NCBI GenBank assembly: GCA_039180415.1 | Contig: JBCDDH010000002.1 | Location: forward strand, 30,159-94,158 | Direction of reading: 5' to 3' | DNA: 64,000 bases | Source: CAZIXN01 sp039180415 | GTDB taxonomy: Bacteria; Planctomycetota; Phycisphaerae; Phycisphaerales; Phycisphaeraceae | Part shown: positions 28,327 through 37,601 of the stretch, piece after piece | How positions within the stretch are numbered: position 1 is the stretch's first letter | How the letters are laid out: each line of letters starts with the position of its first letter | Translations under genes and position numbers: made by a program | The notes under the pieces: generated by a model | The model's input: only the letters and a program-made list of their open reading frames with translations | Databases searched by the model: none | What the model was told of the DNA's origin: nothing

Positions 28327-30549
28327 ATGCCCATGTTCGACCCGACCTTCGTCAACACCTTCCACAGCCCGATCGGGGCCCACTGCTCGCTCACGCTCGG
28401 GATGCCCGCCAACGAGAAGAAGACCCACGGGGGCCTGGGCGTCCAATTGGGCAAACCCGCGGACGAAGACGTGTTCATCGGCGTGCAATCTGCCGACGAC
28501 GAAAACCTGATCCAGGCCTTGCCCTTCTTCGTCGCCGACGAAAGCACCGGCTCGGAAGACTTCGTCGATTCGGACCTGGGCATGGACGACCACTACATGG
28601 GCGACCTGCCCGGCGTCCGCGTGGAGGCCTTCACGCCGGATCAAATCGTCCGACGGTTGGATGTGGGTTCCGACGTCTGGACCGTCGGCGACCTGACCGT
28701 CCGCATCGACTCGCCCGTCCGCACCCTGCCCGACCCGCACGCCAAGACGCCGGACCACGACGCGCTCAAGCTTGCGACCTGCCCGGCCGTCACGATCGAG
28801 TTGACCGTCGACAACACGAAGGGCGCCGCGCCCCGGGTGGTCTTCTTGGGTTACGCCGGCCACGACGCGTCCGAAAAGATGCGGCAGTTCGATCGCCCGG
28901 ACGACCGCGAGCTCGGCGTCGTCGGCATCGCCCGCGGCTTCACCCGCGGCTTCGCCTCGGCCGACCCGCGCGTCGTGTCCGGCCAAGCCTTTTCGCTCGC
29001 CGCGCTGGTCAAGCCCGTGAACCCGCAGAACCGCCGCTTCGCGCTGGGCCCGGTCGCCGCGCTCACCGCCGAAGTCCCCGCCGGGGCCCGAGAGACCTTC
29101 CGTTTCGCCGCCGTCTTCTACACGCCCGGCGTCGTGACGTCGGGGCAAAACTGTGCCTACTTCTACACCCGGTACTTCGACCGCCTCGAAACCGTCGCCA
29201 AGTACGCGCTGGACCATTTCGACGACTACCGCGGCTGGGCCGACGACGCCGACCGGTGGTTGGCTCGAGCCGATACCCTCAATCCCGCGCAGCGCTTCCA
29301 GCTCGTCCACACCATCCGCAGCTACTACGGCTCGACCGAATTCCTCGACCGGCTGGATGCGTCGCGACACGCGGTCCCGCTGTCGCACGACGGTCGGACC
29401 CCGATGTGGGTCGTGAATGAAGGCGAATATCGGATGCTCAACACGTTCGATCTCGCGGTGGACATGCTCTTCTACGAGCTGCGGATGCATCCGTGGACCG
29501 TCCGCGACGTGCTCGAACACTACGTGGAACGCTACAGCTACGAAGACCAAGTGCGCTTCCCCGGCGACGACACGCTGCACCCCGGCGGCGTCTCGTTCAC
29601 GCACGACCACGGCGCGAACAACCACTTCAGCCCGCCGCATTATTCGAGCTACGAGGCTTCGGGCATCCGCGGCTGCTTCTCGTACATGACCCACGAGCAG
29701 CTGCTCAACTTCATCTGCACCGCGGGCACCTACCTGCACCACACCGGCGACACCGCGTGGCGCGATAAACACGCGGGTTTGTGGGAACGCCTGCTGACCT
29801 CCTGCGAGAACCGCGACCACCCGGAACCGTCGAAACGCAACGGCGTGATGAGCCTGGACTCGTCGCGGTGCGACGGCGGGGCGGAGATCACGACGTACGA
29901 CTCGCTCGACACCTCGCTCGGCCAAGCCCGCAACAACGGGTACATGGCCGTCAAGGGCTGGGCGTCGTACCTGCTGCTGGAGAAGGTCTTTCGGGACCGC
30001 GGCGAAGACGCGTTGGCCGAGCGCGCCGCGGCGCAAGCGAAGCGGGCCGCCGACACCCTGGTCGCAAACGTCGGCGGCGACGGCACCCTCCCCGCGCTGC
30101 TCAACGAAGAGGCCGGCGAGTCGCGGATCATCTCGGTGATCGAAGGCTTGGTCTTCCCGCAGCGCGGCGGCCGGGAAGACGCGCTCGCCGCGGACGGGCC
30201 GTTCGCGGCTTTGCTCGCCGCGCTGCGGACGCATACCGAGAAGGTCCTCCAGCCCGGCGTCTGTCGCTTCGACGACGGGGCATGGAAACTCAGCTCGACG
30301 AGCATCAACTCGTGGCTGTCGAAGATATATCTCAGCCAGCACGTCGCCCGGGCGATCCTCGGCGTCGAGCTCGACCCCACCGCCGACGACGCGCACGCCG
30401 CGTGGCTCTGCCGGCCCGGCAACAACGCGTACTGGGCGTGGTCCGATCAGCACCACTCGGGCGTCGCGAAGGGAAGCAAGTACTACCCGCGCGGCGTGAC
30501 CACGGCGCTCTGGCTGGACGAAGCCGGCGTCCACGACGCGCCGGGTTGA
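28327..30549 (+). CDS. GH52 beta-xylosidase
   Basis: A 740-residue protein that follows GH52 beta-xylosidases along its length: NTFHSPIGAHCSLTLGMP at the start, PFFVADES, VFLGYAGHD, FYTPGVVTSGQNCAYFYTRY, then WVVNEGEYRMLNTFDL containing the catalytic nucleophile Glu known for the family, SFTHDHGANNHFSPPHYSSY, and GAEITTYDSLDTSLGQARNN with the general acid/base Asp. It ends with SGVAKGSKYYPRGVTT. There is no signal peptide, so it should act on xylo-oligosaccharides in the cytoplasm, releasing xylose. It follows the transketolase by 99 bases. A TACATT hexamer at 28248-28253 could be its own promoter. Confidence 0.92.
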   Translation: MPMFDPTFVNTFHSPIGAHCSLTLGMPANEKKTHGGLGVQLGKPADEDVFIGVQSADDENLIQALPFFVADESTGSEDFVDSDLGMDDHYMGDLPGVRVEAFTPDQIVRRLDVGSDVWTVGDLTVRIDSPVRTLPDPHAKTPDHDALKLATCPAVTIELTVDNTKGAAPRVVFLGYAGHDASEKMRQFDRPDDRELGVVGIARGFTRGFASADPRVVSGQAFSLAALVKPVNPQNRRFALGPVAALTAEVPAGARETFRFAAVFYTPGVVTSGQNCAYFYTRYFDRLETVAKYALDHFDDYRGWADDADRWLARADTLNPAQRFQLVHTIRSYYGSTEFLDRLDASRHAVPLSHDGRTPMWVVNEGEYRMLNTFDLAVDMLFYELRMHPWTVRDVLEHYVERYSYEDQVRFPGDDTLHPGGVSFTHDHGANNHFSPPHYSSYEASGIRGCFSYMTHEQLLNFICTAGTYLHHTGDTAWRDKHAGLWERLLTSCENRDHPEPSKRNGVMSLDSSRCDGGAEITTYDSLDTSLGQARNNGYMAVKGWASYLLLEKVFRDRGEDALAERAAAQAKRAADTLVANVGGDGTLPALLNEEAGESRIISVIEGLVFPQRGGREDALAADGPFAALLAALRTHTEKVLQPGVCRFDDGAWKLSSTSINSWLSKIYLSQHVARAILGVELDPTADDAHAAWLCRPGNNAYWAWSDQHHSGVAKGSKYYPRGVTTALWLDEAGVHDAPG

Positions 30550-30573
30550 TGGGAAGCCGATACGCGGTGACGC

Positions 30574-31848
30574 TCAGCCGGTCACGAGATCACCGAGCAC
30601 CGGTTTGAGGAACTCCGCTCGCCAGCCGCGACGCAGCCGGTTGTCGGGCAGCGGCCGACCCTCGTCGTCGGCGCGCACCAGTTCGGTGAGTTCCCGCTTG
30701 CTCAACAGCATCGACGGGTCGATCGAGCGGTCTTCGGCGTGGCGGCGCACCGCCGGCCAAAGCCCCGCGAGCCGGTCGGCGGCCTCGTCGCTCATCGGCT
30801 GATGAATCGTCCGCTTCGGCGGCAGCTCGCCCGCCAACGCCTCAGCGGTGACGTCCACGATGGTCTGCGCGAAGAGTTCTTTGACGGGCCGGGGCACGCC
30901 CTTGCACGTCAACACGTCTTCGACCTTGTTGGGCTTGAGCTTCGCGAGATCGACCAGCGTCTGGTCGTCCAGGAAACGCCGCACGGGCACGTCCCGCGCC
31001 TCGGCCTGCGCGTAGCGCCACTTCCGCAGCGCGTCGCACACCGCCTGCTGACTCCGCCGCAGCCGCCCCGCGCCTTTGGCGCGCAGCTTCATGGAAAGCG
31101 GGTCGTTCCGCAGCGCGTCCGGCTCGCACAACGCCTCGAACTCCGCTTCGGCCTTGCCGCGGTGGCCGAGGTCGTCGAGATTCTTCGCGAGGCAATCCCG
31201 CAGCATCAGCAGGTACCGCACGTCGTTCGCGGCGTACATCCGCTGCGCTTCGCTCAGGGGCCGGCGGTCCCAGCGGCTGAACTTGTGGTCGGTGCCCAGG
31301 TCGATCTGGTCGCCGTGGGTGCACGCCTCGGCCATCAGCTTCCGCAGCGACAGCGGGTACGGCTTGCCGATGAACCCGCCCGCCACCTGCGTGTCGAACA
31401 CGTTCGCGGCCGGCGCGTCGGCGAACCGCATCGCGGGTTCGAGGTCCTGCTGCCCGGCGTGGACGACCTTCTCCACCGACGCGTCGCCCAGCAGCGCCCA
31501 GAACGGCGTGGCGTCCATCGCCTCGCTGAGCGGATCGATCAGGGTGACCCGCTCGGTGGTCGCGACTTGGATCAGGCAGAACACGGGGTGGAAGGTCTGC
31601 TCGCCGATGAATTCGGTGTCGTAGGCGAACCGGCCGGCCGCGCGGAGCTCGCGGATCAACGCGGCCAGCGCGTCGTCGGTGTCCACCATCGCGGGCGCGT
31701 TGCCGGGGACCAACCGGTGCTCGAAGATCGACGGCAGAACGTCGGCGGCGTCGTCGTGGGTGAGCGCGTCGGCGATGCGTCGGTGGGGTGGCCGGTAAGT
31801 GGGCCACGCGTTGGCGTCGGACGTGGAAGAAGTCGAACGGGTTGGCAT
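30574..31848 (-). CDS. rnd: Ribonuclease D
   Basis: A 3'-5' exoribonuclease of 424 residues in tRNA maturation. The DEDD nuclease domain shows FAYDTEFIGEQTFHPVFCLI (Asp and Glu), VVHAGQQDLEPAMR, NVFDTQVAGGFIG and YAANDVRYLLMLRD. An HRDC domain follows (AVCDALRKWRYAQAEARDVP, LVDLAKLKPN) and a second helical region ends WRAEFLKPVLGDL. I chose the ATG at 31848 because upstream codons are basic and unlike the family. It is convergent with the GH52 gene, 24 bases away. Confidence 0.92.
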   Translation of the reverse strand: MPTRSTSSTSDANAWPTYRPPHRRIADALTHDDAADVLPSIFEHRLVPGNAPAMVDTDDALAALIRELRAAGRFAYDTEFIGEQTFHPVFCLIQVATTERVTLIDPLSEAMDATPFWALLGDASVEKVVHAGQQDLEPAMRFADAPAANVFDTQVAGGFIGKPYPLSLRKLMAEACTHGDQIDLGTDHKFSRWDRRPLSEAQRMYAANDVRYLLMLRDCLAKNLDDLGHRGKAEAEFEALCEPDALRNDPLSMKLRAKGAGRLRRSQQAVCDALRKWRYAQAEARDVPVRRFLDDQTLVDLAKLKPNKVEDVLTCKGVPRPVKELFAQTIVDVTAEALAGELPPKRTIHQPMSDEAADRLAGLWPAVRRHAEDRSIDPSMLLSKRELTELVRADDEGRPLPDNRLRRGWRAEFLKPVLGDLVTG

Positions 31849-32055
31849 GGGGTCGTGACGCGGGGTGAGCGCTGGGGTGGTTCGGGGGGTTGGGGCTGCC
31901 GAGAAGACGCGTGGTCTTTGGAAGAAGATCGGGCGTATCGCCAAGCCGACGCCACGATGGGAGTTTAACGGCGTCCCGCCGCTTGTCGTAAGCTGGGGAA
32001 TTCAGAGGCCGTACGGACGCGGCGCGACGCGTGAACCCCGATCGAGCGGGCCGGC

Positions 32056-33747
32056 ATGAACTGGGACGTCCTGCAAGACGGCGTGGTGGTGCTGGCGGTG
32101 GCGATGGTGTTCGGCGCGATCGCCGAGCGGCTCAAGCAGAGCGCGATCGTCGGTTACATGCTGGCGGGCGTGATCGTCGGGCCGGCGGTGACGGGCGTGA
32201 TCGACGACGCGGACGACAGCATCGTGAACATCGCGCAGCTGGGGGTGACGCTGCTGATGTTCACGATCGGCCTGGAGTTCTCGTGGAGCAAGCTGCGACG
32301 GCTGGGCTTCCGGGCGGTCGCGGCGGGGGGGCTTCAGATCGGCCTGACGCTGGGGCTGGCGGTGTTGGTGTGTCGGTTGTTCGGGACGTCGCTGCCCGCG
32401 GGGATCGCGATCGGCGCGGCGGTGGCGATGAGCAGCACGGGCGTGGTGATGCCGGCGTTGGCGCGGGCGGGGGACGTGGATTCGACGCACGGGCGGTTCG
32501 CGCTGGGCATCTTGTTGGTGCAGGACGCGGCGGTCGTGCCGGCGATCTTGCTGGTCGCGGCGCTGGGTGGCGAGGGGACGGTCGGCCAAGTGTTGGGCGA
32601 CACGGCGATCAGCTTCCTGATCGTCGGCGGGTTCATCGCGTTTTTCGCGGCGTTCTCGGCGTACGTCCTGCCCGCACTTGTGCGGTTCGTGGCGCCGACC
32701 CACAACCGCGAGATGCCCGCGCTGTTCGCCATCATCACCTCGATGGGGGCGGCGCTGGCGGCGCACCTGTGCGGCCTGTCGCCGGCGCTGGGAGCGTTCA
32801 TCGCCGCGATCTTCCTGGGCGAATCGATCATCGCCACGCAGCTCCGCGGCGATCTGGGCGCGCTCAAGGTGATCTTCGTCACGCTGTTTTTCGCGAGCAT
32901 CGGGATGTTGGCCGATCCGGTGTGGATGGGCCAGAACGTCGGGCTGGTGCTCGTGGCGGCCGCGTTGGTGATGCTCGGCAAGCCGCTGGTCGTGTACGCG
33001 GTGGGCAAGGCCATGGGCCTGACGCACCGGGCGGCGTTGTCCGCGGGGGTGTGCATGGGGCAGGTGGGCGTGTTCAGCTTCGTGCTGGCGCAGATCGCCC
33101 GGGATGGGGAAGTGATCGGCGACACGCTGTTCAACGTGGTGGTGAGCGTGGCCATCGCGACGCTGTTCGCCACGCCGTACCTCGTGCAGTTCGCGCCCGG
33201 GATCGGCATGCGGTACGAACGCCTGCTGCGGAAGATCGGCCTGGTCAAGCGCGGCGGCGGCGACGAGCCGGCCGGCGCCAAGAACCTCGCGGGCCACACG
33301 GTGGTGGTCGGGTTCGGACCGGCGGGCCGGGCGGTCGCGGACCGCGTGTACCGCGCGGGCAGCGCGGTGGTGGTCGTGGATTTGAACCCCACGTCGGTGC
33401 TCGCCGCGCGGTCGCAGGGCATGCGGGCCTACGTCGGGGACGCTTCGAACCCGGACCTGCTCAAGCTGTTGCAGCTGTCCGGGGCCGAATCGCTGGTCGT
33501 GACGCTGCCGGACCACCGGTTGACGGTCGGCGTCATCGTCGAGGCGCGGCAGGTGGCGCCGAAGGTCCGCGTGATCGCGCGGGCGCGCTACCACCGCTAC
33601 GTCGACCTGCTCGAAGCCGCGGGCGCGGACGTGGTGGTCGACGAAGAGGCGAACGTCGGCGAACGCCTGGCGGAGATGCTCTCGTTGAACCAGCGATTGA
33701 CCGCGGCCCGCGAGACCGGCGGCGACGTGCTGCGCGAGACGGCCTGA
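32056..33747 (+). CDS. CPA2 K+/H+ antiporter with TrkA-N domain (KefB-like)
   Basis: A 563-residue membrane transporter. About 12 helices span residues 1-385, with the antiporter motifs LLMFTIGLEFSWSKLRRLGF, AAVAMSSTGVVMPAL, HLCGLSPALGAFIAAIFLGE and SAGVCMGQVGVFSFVL. A cytoplasmic RCK/TrkA-N domain follows (HTVVVGFGPAGRAVADRVYR, VVVDLNPTSV, VGDASNPDLL), which binds NAD(H). It probably exports K+ in exchange for protons under redox or pH control. A TAAGCT hexamer at 31989-31994 may be its -10. It is convergent with dnaA, 26 bases apart. Confidence 0.9.
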   Translation: MNWDVLQDGVVVLAVAMVFGAIAERLKQSAIVGYMLAGVIVGPAVTGVIDDADDSIVNIAQLGVTLLMFTIGLEFSWSKLRRLGFRAVAAGGLQIGLTLGLAVLVCRLFGTSLPAGIAIGAAVAMSSTGVVMPALARAGDVDSTHGRFALGILLVQDAAVVPAILLVAALGGEGTVGQVLGDTAISFLIVGGFIAFFAAFSAYVLPALVRFVAPTHNREMPALFAIITSMGAALAAHLCGLSPALGAFIAAIFLGESIIATQLRGDLGALKVIFVTLFFASIGMLADPVWMGQNVGLVLVAAALVMLGKPLVVYAVGKAMGLTHRAALSAGVCMGQVGVFSFVLAQIARDGEVIGDTLFNVVVSVAIATLFATPYLVQFAPGIGMRYERLLRKIGLVKRGGGDEPAGAKNLAGHTVVVGFGPAGRAVADRVYRAGSAVVVVDLNPTSVLAARSQGMRAYVGDASNPDLLKLLQLSGAESLVVTLPDHRLTVGVIVEARQVAPKVRVIARARYHRYVDLLEAAGADVVVDEEANVGERLAEMLSLNQRLTAARETGGDVLRETA

Positions 33748-33773
33748 AGAAGATCAAGCAAGCGCGAACGACG

Positions 33774-35252
33774 TTACGCCAGCGACGCTTTGACGCGTTG
33801 GTCGAGTTGTTCGACTTGTGCGGCGAAGACGGCTTCCTCTCGGATCCGCGATTCGACCTTGGAGACGGAATGCATCACCGTGGTGTGATCGCGGCCGCCG
33901 AAGTGCCCGCCGATGTCTTCGAGCGAGAGCGTGGTGTTCTGACGGGCCAGCCACATGCAGACCTGCCGGGGCTCGGCGATGGACTTGTGGCGGCGCTTGG
34001 ATTGGAGCTCGGCGGTGCGGACGCTGTAGAAGTCGGTGACGATGTCGATGATCCGGCCGAGCGTCACGCGGCCCGAGGGCGCGACGCCGGGGTCGCCCAG
34101 CGCGGCGCGGGCGAGCTCGACGGTGAGCGGCTTGTCGAACTCGCGGGCGTGGGCCTCGCAGGTGTGGACCGCGCCTTCGAGGACCCGGGCGTTGGAGTCG
34201 ATCTTGCGGGCGAGGTACTCGGCGACGTCGTCCGGGACGGTCACGCCGCGCAGCGCCGCCTTGGCGTGGATGATGGCCAGGCGGGTCTCGAACCCGGGCG
34301 GGCTGATCTTGGCGACCACGCCCCAGGTGAAGCGGGACACGAGCCGTTCGGTGAGCCCGGGGATGTCGGCGGGCGCGGCGTCGGAGGAGAGCACGATCTG
34401 CTTCTGCTGGGTGTGCAGCTCGTTGAAGGTGTGGAAGAACTCCTCCTGCATCTGCTCCTTGCCGGAGAGGAAGTGGATGTCGTCGACCACGAGCATGTCG
34501 GCGTGGCGGTAGTGGTGGCGGAACGCGCCGTACTCGCCGCCGCGGGCACACTCAATGAATTGGTTGGTGAACTTCTCGCAGGAGACGTAGACGATGTTGA
34601 ACGTCGGGTCGCGCTCGAGGATGCGGAGGCAGATGGCTTGCAGCAGGTGGGTCTTGCCCAGCCCGACGCCGCCGTGGATGAACAGCGGGTTGTACGACTT
34701 GACCGGCTGGTCGGCGACGGCCTGAGCCAGCGCGAAGGCGAGTTCGTTGTTGGGGCCTTGGATGAAACCGGCGAAGGCGTGGTCCGGGTCGAGGACGAGT
34801 TCTTCGTCCAGCGACTCTTCGAGGCTGGGCACTTCGACGTCGGCGAGCGAGGCGGGGTGCGTGGTGGTGACGGCGGCCGGGGCGTACTTGGCCATGGCCC
34901 GCGATTTCGCCGCGGAGCGCTTGGGCGCGGCGGGCTTCGCCGGCGCGGCGGAGACGGCCTGCCCGTTCGTCTTGGCCGGGCTCAGGTCCGGCGGCATCGG
35001 CGCTTCGTCGCCGTGGATGAACCGCACCGCGACCAGTTGCCCGGTCACCTGTTGCGCCGCTTCGGTGAACGGCTCGCGGCAGCGGTTCTGCAGGTACGCC
35101 TGTTGGACTTTGCTCTCGGCCCGCACTTGCATCAGGCCTCCCGCCAGCGTCTGCGGCTCGAGGTTCTCGAACCATTGCCGGCAGATCGGCGAGTGCTTGT
35201 CCCGCAAGTACCCCATCATGTCGCGCCACAGCGCGTCGTCGAGCTTTGCCAT
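33774..35252 (-). CDS. dnaA: Chromosomal replication initiator DnaA
   Basis: A 492-residue initiator. Domain I at 1-90 (DALWRDMMGYLRDKHSP), a variable linker rich in Ala/Pro/Lys, the AAA+ domain from about 150 (Walker A FIHGGVGLGKTHLLQAI, Walker B MLVVDDIHFLSGK, sensor LSSDAAP), and the DNA-binding domain with RRHKSIAEPRQVCMWLARQN and the signature FGGRDHTTVMHSV. I placed the start at MAKLDDALW; the 68 upstream in-frame codons are not DnaA-like. It initiates replication at oriC; no dnaN or gyrase gene follows, so the classic dnaA operon is absent here. Confidence 0.96.
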   Translation of the reverse strand: MAKLDDALWRDMMGYLRDKHSPICRQWFENLEPQTLAGGLMQVRAESKVQQAYLQNRCREPFTEAAQQVTGQLVAVRFIHGDEAPMPPDLSPAKTNGQAVSAAPAKPAAPKRSAAKSRAMAKYAPAAVTTTHPASLADVEVPSLEESLDEELVLDPDHAFAGFIQGPNNELAFALAQAVADQPVKSYNPLFIHGGVGLGKTHLLQAICLRILERDPTFNIVYVSCEKFTNQFIECARGGEYGAFRHHYRHADMLVVDDIHFLSGKEQMQEEFFHTFNELHTQQKQIVLSSDAAPADIPGLTERLVSRFTWGVVAKISPPGFETRLAIIHAKAALRGVTVPDDVAEYLARKIDSNARVLEGAVHTCEAHAREFDKPLTVELARAALGDPGVAPSGRVTLGRIIDIVTDFYSVRTAELQSKRRHKSIAEPRQVCMWLARQNTTLSLEDIGGHFGGRDHTTVMHSVSKVESRIREEAVFAAQVEQLDQRVKASLA

Positions 35253-35607
35253 CGTGCTACCAGGTTGTCGGCGCCGCCACGGCTGCCAGGGGTCTTGATT
35301 GAAATCCGTGCGTTTGCGGAGCTTCGCCGTCCTGGCAACGCGTCCGGCTGCGGCGCAGCCCCCTAGGAACACTCCCGGATCGGTGGGTCGTTTTCTCCTC
35401 AGCGGCAAGCGAAAAACGAAAGCTCGGTTGCCGTGCAGGCTCGAACGACACACCACGCCACAACTTTTGCAAACTACTTGGAGACCCGCGAGAGGTCAAT
35501 GCAACAAAGCGCGAACGCGTGATACAAGTTTGCGTGGTTGTCAAGCCGACGCTTGACCGATGATCGTCGTCTTGGGTTGAGACGTTTCCTAAGTTTGTTG
35601 TTTCGAG
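35253..35607. other. Divergent intergenic region upstream of dnaA
   Basis: 355 bases between dnaA and the gene at 35608. It holds a modestly AT-richer part at about 35460-35610. I looked for DnaA boxes (TTATCCACA and close variants) on both strands and see none, so an origin here is not supported. The dnaA and alt-glmU promoters should be inside. Confidence 0.5.
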
Positions 35608-36864
35608 ATGAATGCCTCCGTGTCTTCCGCCGCCGCACAACTCGACCTGGTGATCTTCGACGACGGACGCGGGCGTTTCGGGCCGCTGGACCAGTTGTGG
35701 CCGGCGTTCGCCGTCCGCAGCGGCGCGCTGCGCAACGCGGCACGGATCGAGGCCGTGCTGAATCGGCGCGCTTCGGGTTTTTTCGTGTCGCCCGATGCGC
35801 AGGCTCTGACCGTTGAGGCGTATCCCGGCTGCTTTGTGAACGACGCTTCGAGTGTGAGCGCGGTTTTGGCGGTCAACGGCCGGTGGTCGGCCGACGACGA
35901 CGCGGCCATCGACGCGGTGCGCGGTTTACGGCCCGGCGAAGCGTTAACGACGTCCCGTGGCGAACTGCTCGCGGCCCATACGGACGGACCGACGCTCCAA
36001 ACCGCGTGGCCGAACGGGCTTTCCGCCGAGGCGTGGGACGCATCGAAAGCCCAAACCGAAGCCAAGCTGTTCGCCCGGCCGTGGGACGTGCTGGACGGGC
36101 TGGAAGCTCGGCTCACGCGGGACCTCGCGACGATGCCGCTGCCGGTGTGCTCCGATCTGCCGCACGGCGTCACCCGCGTCGGCGGCCACGCGATCCGCCT
36201 GCACGCCCGGGCCACGCTCGCGCCCCACGTGCACCTGGACACGACGCTTGGCCCCATCGCGCTCGACGCCGGCGCGGCCGTGCACCCGTTCACCGTCCTC
36301 GAAGGGCCCTGCTACGTCGGCCCGGACGCCACCGTGGCGGCGAACGCGACGCTGCGGGCCGGCTGCGCGATCGGCACGGGCTGCAAGGTCGGCGGCGAAC
36401 TCAAGGCGTCGATCCTCGACGACTTTTCCAACAAGGCGCACTTCGGTTACTTGGGCAACGCGCTGGTCGGCCGGTGGTGCAACCTGGGCGCGGGCACCAC
36501 CGCGTCCAACCTTAAGAACACCTGGGGCGAAGTCCGCGTCCAACTCGACGCCGACGGGGCGGACGAAGCCACCGGACGCGCGTTCCTCGGCCCCGTGCTC
36601 GGCGACTTCGTCCGCACCGCGATCGGCACGACCCTGCCCACCGGCGCGGTCGTCGGCGCGGCGGCGTGCCTGGTCGCGTCCGGCTTCCCGCCCAAGCACG
36701 TGCCGGCCCTGACCTTCCTGACCGACGCCGGCCCCGAACCGACCGACCTCCAAGCCCTGCAGCGCACGCTCGAGCGCATGATGAAACGGCGCGGCCAGGC
36801 CCCGACCGACGCGCTGATGCAACGCCTCGAAGCGTTGAGCGCGGCCCGCGGCGCGTCGGCGTAG
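35608..36864 (+). CDS. Alternative GlmU-type sugar nucleotidyltransferase/acyltransferase
   Basis: A 418-residue protein resembling the alternative bacterial GlmU family. The N-terminal part begins LDLVIFDDGRGRFGPLDQLW, as in that family's short nucleotidyltransferase-like domain. The C-terminal half is a left-handed beta-helix acyltransferase with hexapeptide repeats (TLAPHVHLDTTLGPIALDAG, CYVGPDATVAANATLRAGCA) and the GlmU-like segments NKAHFGYLGNALVGRWCNLG and GAGTTASNLKN. It probably makes UDP-N-acetylglucosamine for peptidoglycan and lipid A. It is followed after 31 bases by tmk, which has its own predicted promoter. Confidence 0.82.
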   Translation: MNASVSSAAAQLDLVIFDDGRGRFGPLDQLWPAFAVRSGALRNAARIEAVLNRRASGFFVSPDAQALTVEAYPGCFVNDASSVSAVLAVNGRWSADDDAAIDAVRGLRPGEALTTSRGELLAAHTDGPTLQTAWPNGLSAEAWDASKAQTEAKLFARPWDVLDGLEARLTRDLATMPLPVCSDLPHGVTRVGGHAIRLHARATLAPHVHLDTTLGPIALDAGAAVHPFTVLEGPCYVGPDATVAANATLRAGCAIGTGCKVGGELKASILDDFSNKAHFGYLGNALVGRWCNLGAGTTASNLKNTWGEVRVQLDADGADEATGRAFLGPVLGDFVRTAIGTTLPTGAVVGAAACLVASGFPPKHVPALTFLTDAGPEPTDLQALQRTLERMMKRRGQAPTDALMQRLEALSAARGASA

Positions 36865-36882
36865 GCCGTTCCGCCGATCGCT

Positions 36883-36888
36883 TACGAT
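36883..36888 (+). promoter_or_regulatory. Predicted -10 hexamer TACGAT, leaderless start of tmk
   Basis: TACGAT, 7 bases, then ATG at 36896. Identical hexamer and near-identical spacing to maf. Confidence 0.45.
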
Positions 36889-36895
36889 CTCGCGG

Positions 36896-37591
36896 ATGTC
36901 GCAAGGAAGCACCACCGACACCGACAAGGCCGCCGACCTCGCGTGGCTGCAGACGCTGCGGGGCAGCTTCGTCGTCTTCGACGGGCCCGACGGCTCGGGC
37001 AAGACGACCCAGTTCCGCCGGTTTATCGAGTTGTGTGAAAGTCAGGGCATCGAAGTCTGCGAAGTCCGCGAGCCCGGCGGCACCGCGATCGGCGAGCGCG
37101 TCCGTGACCTGCTCCTGCATTACCGCGACGACGACCACGGCGCGATGGCACCCGCCTGCGAGATGCTCCTGTTCATGGCGTCTCGCGCCCAGCTCATCGT
37201 CGAGCGGGTCCGCCCCGCGCTCGAGCGCGGCTGCCTCGTGCTCGCCGACCGCTTCATCAGCTCGACGCTCGCCTATCAGGGCACGGCCGGCGGCACGCCT
37301 GTCGCCGACATCCTCCGCGTCGGCCAGGTCGCGCTGGGGGAGACCTGGCCCGACCGCGTCGTGGTCTTCGACGTCGACGAAGCCACCGCCGCCCAGCGCC
37401 TCAACCCGTTGCTCGACCGCATGGAAGCCCGCGGCGCCGCTTTTCACGCCAAGGTCCGCGGCGGCTACCTCGAGCAGGCCCAGCAGGACGCCGATCGTTA
37501 CGTCGTGATCGACGCCAGGGACGACGAAGACACGGTGTTTACCCGCCTGCTCGCGGCGCTCGCGGCGAAAACCCATGGAACGCAACGCTGA
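36896..37591 (+). CDS. tmk: Thymidylate kinase
   Basis: Phosphorylates dTMP to dTDP. A 231-residue protein with P-loop FVVFDGPDGSGKTTQFRRF, the EPGGTAIGERVRDLLL motif, LFMASRAQLIVERVRPAL, the DRF-type motif VLADRFISSTLAYQG, and VVFDVDEATAAQRL. The N-terminal 20 residues are an unconserved extension, consistent with the start chosen. No canonical ribosome site precedes it; the predicted -10 box is so close that the mRNA may lack a leader. It ends 11 bases before the convergent lytic transglycosylase. Confidence 0.93.
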   Translation: MSQGSTTDTDKAADLAWLQTLRGSFVVFDGPDGSGKTTQFRRFIELCESQGIEVCEVREPGGTAIGERVRDLLLHYRDDDHGAMAPACEMLLFMASRAQLIVERVRPALERGCLVLADRFISSTLAYQGTAGGTPVADILRVGQVALGETWPDRVVVFDVDEATAAQRLNPLLDRMEARGAAFHAKVRGGYLEQAQQDADRYVVIDARDDEDTVFTRLLAALAAKTHGTQR

Positions 37592-37601
37592 TCGTTCCTG
37601 A

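Noticed and set aside
32031..35366. A long plus-strand open frame covering the antiporter and the antisense of dnaA
   Set aside because: The first part is an out-of-frame reading of the antiporter and the rest is antisense to dnaA; both real genes show conserved motifs in their own frames.
35253..35607. oriC at the dnaA upstream region
   Set aside because: No TTATCCACA-like DnaA boxes on either strand and only modest AT enrichment.
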